Positions 19,233 through 28,430 of a stretch of 64,000 bases of DNA are shown one piece after another. The notes under the pieces were generated by a model. That model was not told the origin of the DNA. It did not search any database and saw nothing but the letters and a program-made list of their open reading frames with translations. The position numbers were made by a program, and so were the translations under genes. Source of the DNA: Arhodomonas sp052060015. Lineage in GTDB: Bacteria > Pseudomonadota > Gammaproteobacteria > Nitrococcales > Nitrococcaceae. The DNA lies in contig NZ_JBPODZ010000002.1 of assembly GCF_052060015.1 (NCBI RefSeq), positions 62,001-126,000 on the forward strand. Reading direction: 5' to 3'. The stretch's first letter is position 1, and each line of letters opens with the position of its first letter.

Positions 19233-19776
19233 GTCACGCCCGCGCATCCCGCCGATCATCGACCTGCCGTCCCTCGAACCCCGGCGGCGGCGACGGGTGA
19301 GCCAACTGATCAACCTTGCTGGCTGGATCGTGTACGTCTATCTCCTAACGCCCGCATTTGGCCTATTGGGCTGGATCCTGGGGGTCGAGCTCTTCGCCGG
19401 GCACGTCCTCGACGATCCCTACGCCACGGTACTAGCCGTGCGCGTCTATACCCTGGTCATTCTGGTCGCCGCAGGGATCTTCCTCGGGTGGGCGGGCTAC
19501 AACTGGGCCCGCTTCCGTGGCGTGGACCGCCGGCGTGCCCCCCAGCCCATAACCAACACGGCACTGGAACGACACTTCCGTCTGCTGCCCGCAAAGCTCT
19601 CGGCACTACAGGGCGCCCGCGTCGCCACCCTGCACCATGACGCCGAGGCCCGCATCGCCGCCGTGGAGATCGACTCGCCGGCGTCACCCGGGGCCCGCGA
19701 AGCGAGCCCGACCGCGGAAACCCGGGCGTTCACCCCGGCCACGGACGAGAGGAGGGCCACCGAGGGACGCCGTTAG
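19225..19776 (+). CDS. pgaD: PgaD, accessory subunit of the PNAG synthase
   Basis: Small inner-membrane partner of PgaC. 183 aa with the PgaD layout: short cytoplasmic N terminus (PPIIDLPSLEPRRRRR), two membrane helices (about residues 32-55 and 72-92), then a cytoplasmic tail with WARFRGVDRRR. GTG start preceded by GGAGGGGCAGCCCC. It is longer than E. coli PgaD; the extra Ala/Glu/Thr-rich tail after about residue 140 looks disordered. In E. coli PgaD is degraded without c-di-GMP. It ends convergently with the HIT gene. Confidence 0.9.
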   Translation: MSESRPRIPPIIDLPSLEPRRRRRVSQLINLAGWIVYVYLLTPAFGLLGWILGVELFAGHVLDDPYATVLAVRVYTLVILVAAGIFLGWAGYNWARFRGVDRRRAPQPITNTALERHFRLLPAKLSALQGARVATLHHDAEARIAAVEIDSPASPGAREASPTAETRAFTPATDERRATEGRR

Positions 19777-19805
19777 GCACGGCGCGCGATACGATTGCAC
19801 GGGCG

Positions 19806-20150
19806 CTACGTGGTCACCATCGGCCCCATGGGGCGACCGCCCATGAGGTGCAGGTGGAGGTGGTAGACCTCCTGGCCTCCATGCTCCCGGCAGTTGAGCA
19901 GCAGCCGGTAGCCGGATTCGGCGATCCCCTCCTGGCGCGCGAGATCCCTCGCCACGAGGACCATGTGCCCGACCAGCGCCTCGTCCTCGTCGGCGATGTC
20001 ATCCACGGTCTCGACGACCTTGTTGGGTACGATGAGGATGTGGGTGGGCGCCTTCGGGGCGATATCACGGAACGCGGTCACGCGATCGTCCTGGAAGACG
20101 ATGTCGGCGTCCATCTCGCCATCGACGATCTTCTTGAAGATGTTGCTCAT
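19806..20150 (-). CDS. HIT-family (HINT-type) nucleotide-binding hydrolase
   Basis: 114 aa, the size of HINT/HinT proteins that hydrolyse purine nucleoside phosphoramidates. The histidine triad HLHLHLMGG near the C terminus and the family N-terminal region IFKKIVDGEMDADIVFQDD are intact. Start ATG 20150 has AAGGAAAGGGATAGCA upstream; the frame is open a further 61 codons but without family similarity. It is divergent from the PEBP-like gene and convergent with pgaD. Confidence 0.93.
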   Translation of the reverse strand: MSNIFKKIVDGEMDADIVFQDDRVTAFRDIAPKAPTHILIVPNKVVETVDDIADEDEALVGHMVLVARDLARQEGIAESGYRLLLNCREHGGQEVYHLHLHLMGGRPMGPMVTT

Positions 20151-20292
20151 TGCTATCCCTTTCCTTCGTGCGGTTGCCAATTCGGGGATGGGGCAGAAGG
20201 CCCGAGGACCCCAGTCTAACCGTGCCGGCACGGCGCGCGAAGCGCCCGCCGGGGATGCTAGGCTAGCGCCGGAACCATCGGGAGGCGGCGAC

Positions 20293-20760
20293 ATGCGACT
20301 ATCCAGCCCCGCATTCACTGACGGCGGCCTCATCCCCTGGCGCTACACGGCCCCCAACGCCAATGAGCTGCCGCCGCTGCACATCGAGGGCGTGCCGGCG
20401 CCGGCCCACAGCCTTGCGCTCATCCTCGAGGACGTGGACTCACCGCTCGGCACCGTCACCCACTGGCTGGCCTGGAACATCCCGCCGGAGACCCGCTCGC
20501 TCAACGCGGTGAACCTGCCAGAGGATTGCCGCATCGGCACCGACAGCTTCGGCAAGGTGGGCTATCTCGGCCCCATCCCTCCGGAGGGACAACACCACTA
20601 CCGCTTCACCGTCCTGGCCCTGGACGCCGAGCTGGAGCTCGAGGACGGCGCCACCCGCCCGCAACTGGAGCGCGCGATGAAGGGGCATGTCCTCGACCGC
20701 GCCGAGGTCAGCGGTATCGTCGACGCCTCCGGCCGCGACGGCGACGGGGGGAAGGCCTGA
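20293..20760 (+). CDS. YbhB/YbcL-family PEBP-like protein
   Basis: 155-aa phosphatidylethanolamine-binding-protein fold. The hallmarks are SLALILEDVDSPLGTVTHWLAWNI-like text (DxDxP region, then HWLAWNIP) and the GYLGPIPPEGQHHYRFTVLAL segment. There is no signal peptide, so it is cytoplasmic like E. coli YbhB. The biochemical role of this family in bacteria is not well defined. GGGAGGCGGCGAC precedes the start. Its TGA overlaps the ATG of the BCCT transporter (TGATG), so the two are translationally coupled. Confidence 0.92.
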   Translation: MRLSSPAFTDGGLIPWRYTAPNANELPPLHIEGVPAPAHSLALILEDVDSPLGTVTHWLAWNIPPETRSLNAVNLPEDCRIGTDSFGKVGYLGPIPPEGQHHYRFTVLALDAELELEDGATRPQLERAMKGHVLDRAEVSGIVDASGRDGDGGKA

Positions 20761-22316
20761 TGCCACGGAACCTGCCACCGGTGCGCCCCGAGCAGTTCTT
20801 CTCCACCGTCAACCCCACGGTATTCACGGCCTCGGCGATCATCGTCACCGCCTTCGTGCTCTTCGGGGTGCTCGCCCCGGCGACCGCCGGAGAGGTGTTC
20901 GGCGGGCTCCATGCCTTCATCACGGAGTACCTGGGCTGGATCTACCTGCTCGCAGTGACCGCGTTCCTGGCCTTCCTCGTCTACCTCCTGTTCAGCCGCT
21001 ACGGGCGCATCCGGTTGGGGCAGCCCGAGGACCGGCCGCGCTTCGGGCTAGCGGCCTGGTTTGCCATGCTGTTCAGCGCGGGCATGGGCATCGGACTGGT
21101 GTTCTGGAGCGTCGCCGAGCCCATCCTCCATTTCCAGAGCCCGCCGGCGGGCGACGGCGGCACGCCAGAGGCCGCCCGCCAAGCGATGATCTATACCTTC
21201 TTCCACTGGGGGCTGCACGCCTGGGCGGTCTACGTGGTGCTCGGGCTGTCCGTCGCCTACTTCAGCTACCGCCACCGGCTGCCGCTGACCATACGTTCCA
21301 TTTTCTACCCGTTACTGGGCGATCGGGTCTACGGCCCCATCGGCCACCTCATCGACATCCTCGCGGTATTCGGCACGCTGTTCGGCCTAGCCACCTCCCT
21401 GGGCTTCGGCGCCATGCAGCTCAACACCGGGCTCAACCTGCTCATCGGCCTGCCGGTGTCCCAGTGGTCCCAGGTGGGCATCATCGCCACCATCACCATG
21501 GTGGCCGTGCTCTCCGTGATCTCGGGGCTCGACCGCGGGCTGAAATGGCTGAGCGTGTTCAACCTCGCCCTGGCGCTACTGCTGTTGCTGTTCGTGCTGG
21601 CGCTGGGCCCGACGCTGTTCCTGATCCGGTTCCTGCTCGACGCCACCGGCGGCTACCTGCAGCAGCTCATCGAGCTCAGCCTGTCCACGGATCCCATGGG
21701 CGGTTCGGAGTGGCAGAAGGGCTGGACCATCTTCTACTGGGGGTGGTGGATCGCTTGGTCGCCCTTTGTGGGGATCTTCATCGCGCGCATCTCCCACGGC
21801 CGGACCATCCGCGAGTTCATCATCGGGGTGCTGATGATGCCCACCGCCTTCGTGCTGGTGTGGATGGCGACCTTCGGCGGCACGGCACTGGAGATCGCCC
21901 TCGGCGAGGGCGGCGACGGCATCGCCGCGGCGGTCGCGGAGGACACGACCGTGGCGCTGTATGCCACGCTGGAACAGCTGCCGCTGGCCGGAATCACCTC
22001 GGCACTGGCGACCCTGCTCATCGCCACCTACTTTGTCACCTCCTCGGACTCCGGTACCCACGTGGTGGACGCGCTGATCTCCCGTGGCAGCAAGCGTTCA
22101 CCGCGACGCCAGCGCGTGATCTGGGGGATCACGGAGGGAATGGTGGCGGCAACACTCCTCGTGGTGGGGGGTGCCGACGCCCTGGACAGCCTGCAGACGG
22201 CCTCCATCACCGCCGGGCTTCCCGTGGCGGTGATCCTGGCCTTCGCCTGCATCAACCTTCAGCGCGCGCTGCAGCGCGAGTATCGTGTCGAAGGGGTGGA
22301 GCCGCCATGGGGATAG
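20760..22316 (+). CDS. BCCT-family transporter (glycine betaine/choline/carnitine type)
   Basis: Multi-pass inner-membrane symporter, 518 aa, about 12 helices. Family motifs are clear: FAMLFSAGMGIGLVFWSVAE (glycine-rich helix 3) and WTIFYWGWWIAWSPFVGIFI (aromatic substrate-binding helix 8). Members take up betaine, choline or related quaternary amines, usually for osmoprotection. Glycine-rich GMGIG fits the Na+-coupled group, but substrate cannot be fixed from sequence. The C-terminal cytoplasmic tail is short (ends QREYRVEGVEPPWG), so osmosensing through a long tail, as in BetP, seems unlikely. It is coupled to the upstream PEBP gene. Confidence 0.93.
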   Translation: MPRNLPPVRPEQFFSTVNPTVFTASAIIVTAFVLFGVLAPATAGEVFGGLHAFITEYLGWIYLLAVTAFLAFLVYLLFSRYGRIRLGQPEDRPRFGLAAWFAMLFSAGMGIGLVFWSVAEPILHFQSPPAGDGGTPEAARQAMIYTFFHWGLHAWAVYVVLGLSVAYFSYRHRLPLTIRSIFYPLLGDRVYGPIGHLIDILAVFGTLFGLATSLGFGAMQLNTGLNLLIGLPVSQWSQVGIIATITMVAVLSVISGLDRGLKWLSVFNLALALLLLLFVLALGPTLFLIRFLLDATGGYLQQLIELSLSTDPMGGSEWQKGWTIFYWGWWIAWSPFVGIFIARISHGRTIREFIIGVLMMPTAFVLVWMATFGGTALEIALGEGGDGIAAAVAEDTTVALYATLEQLPLAGITSALATLLIATYFVTSSDSGTHVVDALISRGSKRSPRRQRVIWGITEGMVAATLLVVGGADALDSLQTASITAGLPVAVILAFACINLQRALQREYRVEGVEPPWG

Positions 22317-22388
22317 GCGCGAGCGCTCCGAGATCCGGGCTCAGCCGCCGGCGGGGAAATACGGCCGGATCTCCCTGACCAGACAACA

Positions 22389-23381
22389 ATGCTGATACCA
22401 AAAGCCATTGACCATCAAAGTGTAGGGACCCCCCCGGCCACACCAGGGCATGCCTGGCCAGCCCTGGTGTTGACGGTTGTCGCGCTCCTGTTCCTCGCCG
22501 TTACTCCTCCGGTCCAATCGGCCGAGCCCCAGGGGCTTGTCGCCTTCGCCCAGGACGATCTGGGCAACGACTGGCGGCGCGCCCAGGTGGAAGCAGTACG
22601 CGAGGCGCTGTCCCACTACCCGGGCATCGACTTCCGTGTCAGCGACGCCCGGGGGAGCGTGGCTCTGCAGATCAAGCATATCGAGGACTGGGCGGCCGAG
22701 GGGGTCGATGTGCTGATCACCAGCCCCGCCGACTCCGTGGTAATGGCCGAGGTCATACGGCGCGTATACGAGGCGGGGACCCCGGTGGTGCTCCTGTCCC
22801 GCGGCGTCGAGGGCGATGCCTACACCAGCTTCGTTCACCCGGACAACGCGCGGATCGCCGGGCAGGCGGCGGGGGCGGTGATCACGGGTATCCGCGACAA
22901 CGGGCGGGTACTCATGCTCGAAGGCGTCCAGGGCGCCACCACAACGATCCTCCGGCGGCGGGCCTTTTTGGAGATAGTCTCCCGCCACCCGGACATCCAT
23001 GTGGAACGGCGCCGTGCCAACTTCCTCCGGGCGGACGCCATCCGCGCCGTAGAGGGGATCATCGAGTCCGCCAATGGCTTCCCCTTCGATGCCATCTACG
23101 CCCAGAGCGACTCCATGGCCGCCGGCGCCCGCATGGCCCTGGACGCCGCCGACATCCCCGTCGAGGCACTGGTGATTGTCGGCATCGACTACATCGCCGA
23201 GGCCCGCGAGGCGATCATCGAGGGGCGACAGGACGTGAGCTTCACCTACCCGACGGGCGGCCGGGAGGGGGCGGAGCTTGCGGTGGCGCTCATCCGCGGC
23301 CGGCCCGTGCCTCACGAGATCGTGCTGGAGACACAGCGGGTCACCGTTGATAACGTCCACCGCGTGGAGCCGATCTTTTGA
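22389..23381 (+). CDS. Periplasmic type-1 (sugar-type) binding protein coupled to a c-di-GMP sensor gene
   Basis: 330 aa with a signal sequence (ALVLTVVALLFLAVTPPVQSA). It has the periplasmic-binding-protein type 1 fold: LVAFAQDDLGNDWRRAQVEAV in the first lobe, then GVDVLITSPADSVVMAEVIRR, GTPVVLLSRGVEGD and DAIYAQSDSMAAGARMAL. This is the RbsB/LacI-like group that binds sugars, autoinducer-2 or similar small molecules. No ABC permease or ATPase follows. Instead its stop overlaps the TTG start of the GGDEF-EAL gene, so it likely serves as the ligand-binding partner of that sensor rather than as a transport protein. The ligand is unknown. Confidence 0.85.
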   Translation: MLIPKAIDHQSVGTPPATPGHAWPALVLTVVALLFLAVTPPVQSAEPQGLVAFAQDDLGNDWRRAQVEAVREALSHYPGIDFRVSDARGSVALQIKHIEDWAAEGVDVLITSPADSVVMAEVIRRVYEAGTPVVLLSRGVEGDAYTSFVHPDNARIAGQAAGAVITGIRDNGRVLMLEGVQGATTTILRRRAFLEIVSRHPDIHVERRRANFLRADAIRAVEGIIESANGFPFDAIYAQSDSMAAGARMALDAADIPVEALVIVGIDYIAEAREAIIEGRQDVSFTYPTGGREGAELAVALIRGRPVPHEIVLETQRVTVDNVHRVEPIF

Positions 23382-26300
23382 CCCGCCCATTCGCCAGCCT
23401 GCGTGCCAAGATCGTCATGTTGCTGCTCGCCGCGGTGATCCTGCCGCTGGCGGCGGTTGGCGTGGGGCTGGACGCGTATCTCGCCCATCTCTCCCGGGAA
23501 CAGGCCCATGAACGGGGCCGGCAGGCACTCACCACCTTCTCCGAGGCGGTGAGCAGCAATGAAACGTGGCTGCGCACCACTGCGGATGGCCTGCGCTCGA
23601 ATGAGTCCACGGTAGCGGCCCTGAACCTCATCGCGCGCTACCAGGATATGCAGGACTACCGCCCCATCGTCTTCGACGAGGCCAAGAAAGACCTGGGGCT
23701 CGACTTGCTTGACGTAATCACGCGCGGGCGCGCCGACCATGCCCTGGTGCACCAGGGCGATGGCCAACTGGTCGCCTATGCCGTTCAGGGCGCCGCCGGC
23801 CCTGTGACCGGCATCGTATCCTTCGAGCAGGGCCGCCCCCGTTACCTGGAGCGCGAAGGCGCAGGCAACTGGCGCCGGGTCACCCGGCCTTCCCTCAGCG
23901 AGGGTTCCCGGCAGCCCGCCCGCGCAGCGGATGTGGCCTACCGGCGGGGCCCGGAGCGTGTGGAACAGCTCGTGAGCCGCCCGGTATTCCGCCATCGCGA
24001 CGGTGGGCAGGGCCTGCGGCTGGGCACGATAACCCTCCTCAAGGACCTTGGCACCCCGTTCCTCCAAGCCTTCACCCTGCCCGAGGGGGTCGCGCTCGCT
24101 CTCTTCGCCCCCCAGGGCCATCTCATCGCCGGCCCCGCCAGCCTGGCGTCCATCCCGGAGGACATCACGGGCGAGCTGTTCCCCCCATCCAACACCGGCT
24201 CAGGGGGACACTGGCTGACCCTCCCCGACGCACTGCTGACCACCCGCCCCATGCCCGGCTTGACAGGGGACCCGGAGATCCTCCTCGGGATCGCGTTCCA
24301 GCGCTCGCTGCTCGAGCCGGATATGGCCGCGGCCCGCCGGGTGGTGCTCGTGGCACTGGGGTCATCGGCGCTGTTGTTCATCCCCCTTGGGCTGTTGTTC
24401 ATCCATGGGCGGATACAGCGACCCATTGATGGGCTGATCGCGGGAGTGACCGCCCTGCGGGAGGGTCATTATGACAGCCGCGTGGAGGTGGGCGACGATC
24501 GCGAACCCCGTCAACTCGCCGCGGCCATGAACGAAATGGCCGCCGCGGTCCAGCGCCGGGAGACGGAGCTCCGTGACATCATCGAGAACATCCCGGAGAT
24601 GATCTTCGTCAAGGATGCCGAGACCCTGCGCTTCGTGCGCTTCAACCGCGCCGGTGAGCAGCTGCTTGGCCTGAACCGCGAGGACCTGGTCGGGCGGCGG
24701 GACTCGGAGCTCTTCCCGGCCGCGCAGGCCCAGCGCTTCACCGCCGGTGACCGCGAGGTCCTGGCCGAAGGCAGGCTCGTGGAGAGCGAGGAGGAACCCA
24801 TAGGGACACCCCACGGGCAGCGCCTCCTGCATACCCGGAAGCTGCCGATTCTCGCCCCCTCGGGCAAGCCGCGGTACGTGCTGGGCATCGCCGAGGACGT
24901 AACCGAGCGGCGCCGTGACGAGGCCCGTCTCCGCGAGGCCCAGCGCGTGGCGCGTATGGGGGACTGGGAGCTGAACCTGCGGACACGGCAGGCAACCTGG
25001 TCCGAGCAGGCCCGCCGCATTCTCGATGTGGGCGAGCACGAGAGCGCCGGCCCCGAGACCCTGCGCGAGCACTGCCACCCGGACGACTGGCCGCGCCTGG
25101 AGCAGGCCCTGGAAGAGGTGCTGCGAGGTGAGGGCGACTACGACGTGGAGTACCGCATCGTCACCGGGGCCGGCTCGGAACGGACCGTGCACTCCAGGGC
25201 CCGGCTCGAGCGCGACGGCAACGGCCAGCCCCTGCGGCTGGTCGGAGTGGTCCAGGACATCAGCGAACGTGTCCGGGCGGAGGAGCAGCAACGCCTGGCC
25301 AATGCGGTATTCGAGAACACCACCGAGGCGGTGATCGTCACGGACGCGCAGGATCGTATCCTACGGGTCAATCCGGCGTTCTCCGAGATCACCGGTTACC
25401 CCGCCGATGAGGTCCTCGGGGAGACATCGCGACTGCTTCGCTCCGGGCGGCATGATGAAGGCTTCTATGCGGGCATCCGCAGCACGCTGGATACGGAGGG
25501 CCACTGGCAGGGCGAGATCTGGAACCGGCGCCGCGACGGCACGGTGTTCCCGGCATGGCAGACCATCAGCACCGTCCATAACGAAGCGGGCCGCGTCAGC
25601 CAGTACATCTCGCTGATCTCGGATATCACCTCGCTGAAGGCGGTGGAGGAACGGCTGGATTACATGGCGCACCATGATGCGCTCACCGGCCTGCCCAACC
25701 GCCACCTCCTCCACGACCGGCTCGGCCAGGCCATCGCCCGGGCGCGGCGGGAAGAACAGCTGGTTGGTGTACTCTTCCTGGATCTCGACCGTTTCAAGAA
25801 TATCAACGACAGCTTCGGGCACCCACTCGGCGACAGGCTCCTCCAGGCCGTGGCCCAACGCCTAGTGCCGCTGCTGCGCGAGGCCGACACCCTAGCGCGA
25901 ATCGGCGGAGACGAATACGTGGTCATTATGGAGGGCGCCGCCGCGGAAGCGGAGATGGCGACCCTCGCCGACCGTCTGGTGAAGGCCTTCGAGCGGCCCT
26001 TCCGCGTCGAGGGCCATGAGCTCAGCGTGGACGCGAGCATCGGCATCAGCATCTTCCCCCTGGACGGCCGGGAGGCCTCCATTCTACTGCGCAACGCCGA
26101 CACGGCGATGTATCGCGCCAAGGAGTCGCGTCGGAACAGCTATGTGTTCTACACCGCCGAGCTCACCGAACGCGCCAGCCGAAGGGTCCGTCTGGAGATG
26201 CAGCTCCGCCGCGCACTCGAGCGCGGGGAGCTGGCGCTCCACTACCAGCCCCAGGTGCGCCTGTCCAGCGATCGGGTCGTCGGGCTGGAGGCACTCCTGC

Positions 26301-26977
26301 GCTGGACCAATCCCCGCCTCGGCGAGGTCCCTCCCGGGGACTTCATCCCCCTCGCCGAGGAGACCCGCGCCATACTCGCCATTGGCGAGTGGGTGTTGGG
26401 GCGTGCGTGTTGCGACTTCCAAGCCCTTCTCGACGCCGGCCACGACCTCAAGCGGATCGCGGTCAATGTCTCCGCGGTACAGGTGCAGCAGGGGGACCTG
26501 CTCGCGACGGTGGACACCGCCCTGCAGCAAAGCGGGCTGGCCGCGGAACGACTGGAGCTAGAGCTTACGGAGGCAGTGTTCATGGAGGAGCCGGAAGCCG
26601 CTGTCGAAACCCTCCGGCGCCTGCATGAGCGGGGAGTGCAACTGGCCGTGGACGACTTCGGGACCGGCTTCTCATCGCTCGCCTACCTCAAGCAATTCCC
26701 GGTGACACGATTGAAGATCGATCAGTCCTTCGTCCGGGACATGCTCACCGACAACGATGACCATGCCATCGTGCGCTCCGTGATCGCACTCGGCGCCAGC
26801 CTTGATCTGGCGGTGATCGCCGAGGGCGTGGAGACCCGGGCCCAGGCCGAGGCACTACTGGCGGACGGTTGTGGGGAGGCCCAGGGTTTCTACTACAGCG
26901 GACCACGACCCTACGATCAGTTGATTCCGCAGCTCACTCACCCCGCTAGCAAGCGCTTGCGGGCAAAGGGCGGCTGA
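23378..26977 (+). CDS. Membrane-bound PAS-GGDEF-EAL sensor (c-di-GMP turnover)
   Basis: 1199 aa. Order of parts: membrane helix (about 12-32), periplasmic sensor region of roughly 290 residues, second helix (about 322-345), HAMP (RIQRPIDGLIAGVTALREG), three PAS-type domains (about 390-510, 515-640, 640-765), GGDEF and EAL. The cyclase motif is GGDEY (843-847), with an RxxD I-site (READ) before it. The EAL domain has EALLRW (Glu971), LELTEAVF, DDFGTGFSSLAYLK and AEGVET, so both domains look active. The start is TTG 23378 with GGAG a few bases upstream, overlapping the binding-protein stop. It probably reads the ligand state of that protein and adjusts c-di-GMP. Confidence 0.92.
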   Translation: MTRPFASLRAKIVMLLLAAVILPLAAVGVGLDAYLAHLSREQAHERGRQALTTFSEAVSSNETWLRTTADGLRSNESTVAALNLIARYQDMQDYRPIVFDEAKKDLGLDLLDVITRGRADHALVHQGDGQLVAYAVQGAAGPVTGIVSFEQGRPRYLEREGAGNWRRVTRPSLSEGSRQPARAADVAYRRGPERVEQLVSRPVFRHRDGGQGLRLGTITLLKDLGTPFLQAFTLPEGVALALFAPQGHLIAGPASLASIPEDITGELFPPSNTGSGGHWLTLPDALLTTRPMPGLTGDPEILLGIAFQRSLLEPDMAAARRVVLVALGSSALLFIPLGLLFIHGRIQRPIDGLIAGVTALREGHYDSRVEVGDDREPRQLAAAMNEMAAAVQRRETELRDIIENIPEMIFVKDAETLRFVRFNRAGEQLLGLNREDLVGRRDSELFPAAQAQRFTAGDREVLAEGRLVESEEEPIGTPHGQRLLHTRKLPILAPSGKPRYVLGIAEDVTERRRDEARLREAQRVARMGDWELNLRTRQATWSEQARRILDVGEHESAGPETLREHCHPDDWPRLEQALEEVLRGEGDYDVEYRIVTGAGSERTVHSRARLERDGNGQPLRLVGVVQDISERVRAEEQQRLANAVFENTTEAVIVTDAQDRILRVNPAFSEITGYPADEVLGETSRLLRSGRHDEGFYAGIRSTLDTEGHWQGEIWNRRRDGTVFPAWQTISTVHNEAGRVSQYISLISDITSLKAVEERLDYMAHHDALTGLPNRHLLHDRLGQAIARARREEQLVGVLFLDLDRFKNINDSFGHPLGDRLLQAVAQRLVPLLREADTLARIGGDEYVVIMEGAAAEAEMATLADRLVKAFERPFRVEGHELSVDASIGISIFPLDGREASILLRNADTAMYRAKESRRNSYVFYTAELTERASRRVRLEMQLRRALERGELALHYQPQVRLSSDRVVGLEALLRWTNPRLGEVPPGDFIPLAEETRAILAIGEWVLGRACCDFQALLDAGHDLKRIAVNVSAVQVQQGDLLATVDTALQQSGLAAERLELELTEAVFMEEPEAAVETLRRLHERGVQLAVDDFGTGFSSLAYLKQFPVTRLKIDQSFVRDMLTDNDDHAIVRSVIALGASLDLAVIAEGVETRAQAEALLADGCGEAQGFYYSGPRPYDQLIPQLTHPASKRLRAKGG

Positions 26978-27010
26978 ACGACCGCGTATATTCAGGGACT
27001 TCATCCCCCT

Positions 27011-27949
27011 TCACTCAGGGAGTGAGACCGGGCGGATACCACGCAGGGTCTCGCCGGTGAGGCGCCGCGCCGCGGCGATGAAGGCCGTCAGGTAGGGCAG
27101 CCGGGCCTCCTCCTCGCGGACCGCGGCGTAGAGCGTGCTCCATAGCCCGCCGGGTCCGAGGCGACAGACCTGAATCTGGCCCCGGGCAAGGTGCTCGTCG
27201 AGGGCCCAGCTGGGCATGGCGGTGACGCCACGGCGGCTGGCCACCAGCTGGACGATCATCACCGACAGCTCCGAGGTGCGCACCGCCGCCGGTTCCACTC
27301 CCGCAGGGTCCAGGAACCGGTTGAAGATATCCAGGCGCGAACGGCAAACGGGATAGGTGATCAGGGTCTGGTCACCGAGGTCCTCGGGCTCGATATGTTC
27401 CCGGGCCGCCAGCACCGAGCCCGCCGGAACGGCCAGCTGCACCTCGTGGCGGAACAGCGGCGAATAGTGGATGCCCGAGAGCTCCGGATCCGGGTCGGAG
27501 GTGATGACCATATCGATGTCGCCGCGCAGCAGCGCCGGGAGCGGATGGAAGTTGAACCCCATGGAGAGGTCCATCTCCACCTCCGGCCAGCGCTCGCGAT
27601 AACGCTCCATGGTGGGCAGCAGCCACTGATAGCAGCTGTGACACTCGATGGCGAGATGCAGCCGCCCGCCCTGCCCCGCCGCCAGGTTGTTCAGCCGCTG
27701 CTCCACCGTCTCCACCTCGGGGAGGACCCGATCGGCGAGCTCCAGCAGCATTTGCCCTGCCGGGGCCAGCCGCAGCGGCCGCGAGCGCCGGAAAAACAGC
27801 TCCGCGCCGACCCGCGCCTCGAGGCCCTTGATCTGGTGGGAGAGCGCACTCTGGGTAAGGTTCAGCCGTTCGGCGGCAGCCACCAGGCTGCCGGTCTCGC
27901 AGATCGTCTTCAGGCTGCGCAGATGCCGCAGCTCCAGCCATCCCGCCAT
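27011..27949 (-). CDS. metR: MetR-type LysR-family transcriptional regulator
   Basis: 312 aa. The winged helix-turn-helix (about residues 4-63) reads LRHLRSLKTICETGSLVAAA and LNLTQSALSHQIKGLE. Past the linker the text matches E. coli MetR closely: AIECHSCYQWLLPTMERY, WPEVEMDLSMGF, GIHYSPLFRHEVQLAVP and TLITYPVCRSRLDIFNRFL. MetR uses homocysteine as coregulator and activates metE and other methionine genes; none is adjacent here. The ATG at 27949 has GGAGG just upstream. It is last in the minus-strand run with ybaK and the tadA fusion. Confidence 0.9.
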   Translation of the reverse strand: MAGWLELRHLRSLKTICETGSLVAAAERLNLTQSALSHQIKGLEARVGAELFFRRSRPLRLAPAGQMLLELADRVLPEVETVEQRLNNLAAGQGGRLHLAIECHSCYQWLLPTMERYRERWPEVEMDLSMGFNFHPLPALLRGDIDMVITSDPDPELSGIHYSPLFRHEVQLAVPAGSVLAAREHIEPEDLGDQTLITYPVCRSRLDIFNRFLDPAGVEPAAVRTSELSVMIVQLVASRRGVTAMPSWALDEHLARGQIQVCRLGPGGLWSTLYAAVREEEARLPYLTAFIAAARRLTGETLRGIRPVSLPE

Positions 27950-27959
27950 CAATCCTCCG

Positions 27960-28430
27960 CTACTCCGCCACCCGCGCGACGCTACCACCCGAAAGCTCCG
28001 GGAGGGCCGCAACCGACACCGGAAAGACTGCAAAGGGCGAGCCGGCTGCCGCCCATACCGTGTCGAAGCGGTAGAGATCCTCGTCGATCCAGCAGCGAAG
28101 CGGACGGGGATGGCCCACCGGCGGTACGCCGCCTATGGCAAAACCGGTGTGTTCGCGCACGAAGGCTGCGTCCGCGCGGCCGATGGGCTCACCCGCCAGC
28201 GCCTGCAACCGGGCCTCGCTTACCCGCCGGTCACCGCTGGCGATCACCAGCAGGGCCGCAGCGCTATCCACCCCGCGAAATACCAGCGACTTGGCGATCT
28301 GCCCCACAGCGACCCCCAGCACCTCCGCGGCCTCGGCGGCGGTGCGCGTGGAATCGTCCACCTGCACGATCTCTGCGGGGCGGCCGCGCTCTTCCAGCGC
28401 GCGTTTCACCCGTTCAGGTCCCTTGGCCAT
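27960..28430 (-). CDS. YbaK/EbsC-family aminoacyl-tRNA editing protein
   Basis: 156 aa. The YbaK fold shows the conserved Lys in VGQIAKSLVFRG, LLVIASGDRRV, and the Gly-rich segment GFAIGGVPPVGHP. Members deacylate mischarged tRNAs in trans (ProXp-ala, Cys-tRNAPro and relatives). The VPPVG segment and LYRFDTVWAAAGSPFAVF are close to the common bacterial free-standing form; the exact substrate cannot be told. The start (GAGGCGGAGG before ATG) overlaps the 3' end of the TadA-GNAT gene by 17 bases, so the genes are coupled. Confidence 0.9.
   Translation of the reverse strand: MAKGPERVKRALEERGRPAEIVQVDDSTRTAAEAAEVLGVAVGQIAKSLVFRGVDSAAALLVIASGDRRVSEARLQALAGEPIGRADAAFVREHTGFAIGGVPPVGHPRPLRCWIDEDLYRFDTVWAAAGSPFAVFPVSVAALPELSGGSVARVAE

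Noticed and set aside
23938..24426. Minus-strand frame of 162 codons inside the sensor gene
   Set aside because: Antisense to the periplasmic and second-helix region of the sensor; no start signal.
26949..26960. Perfect 12-base palindrome GCAAGCGCTTGC
   Set aside because: Lies inside the last codons of the GGDEF-EAL gene; single copy, likely chance in GC-rich DNA.
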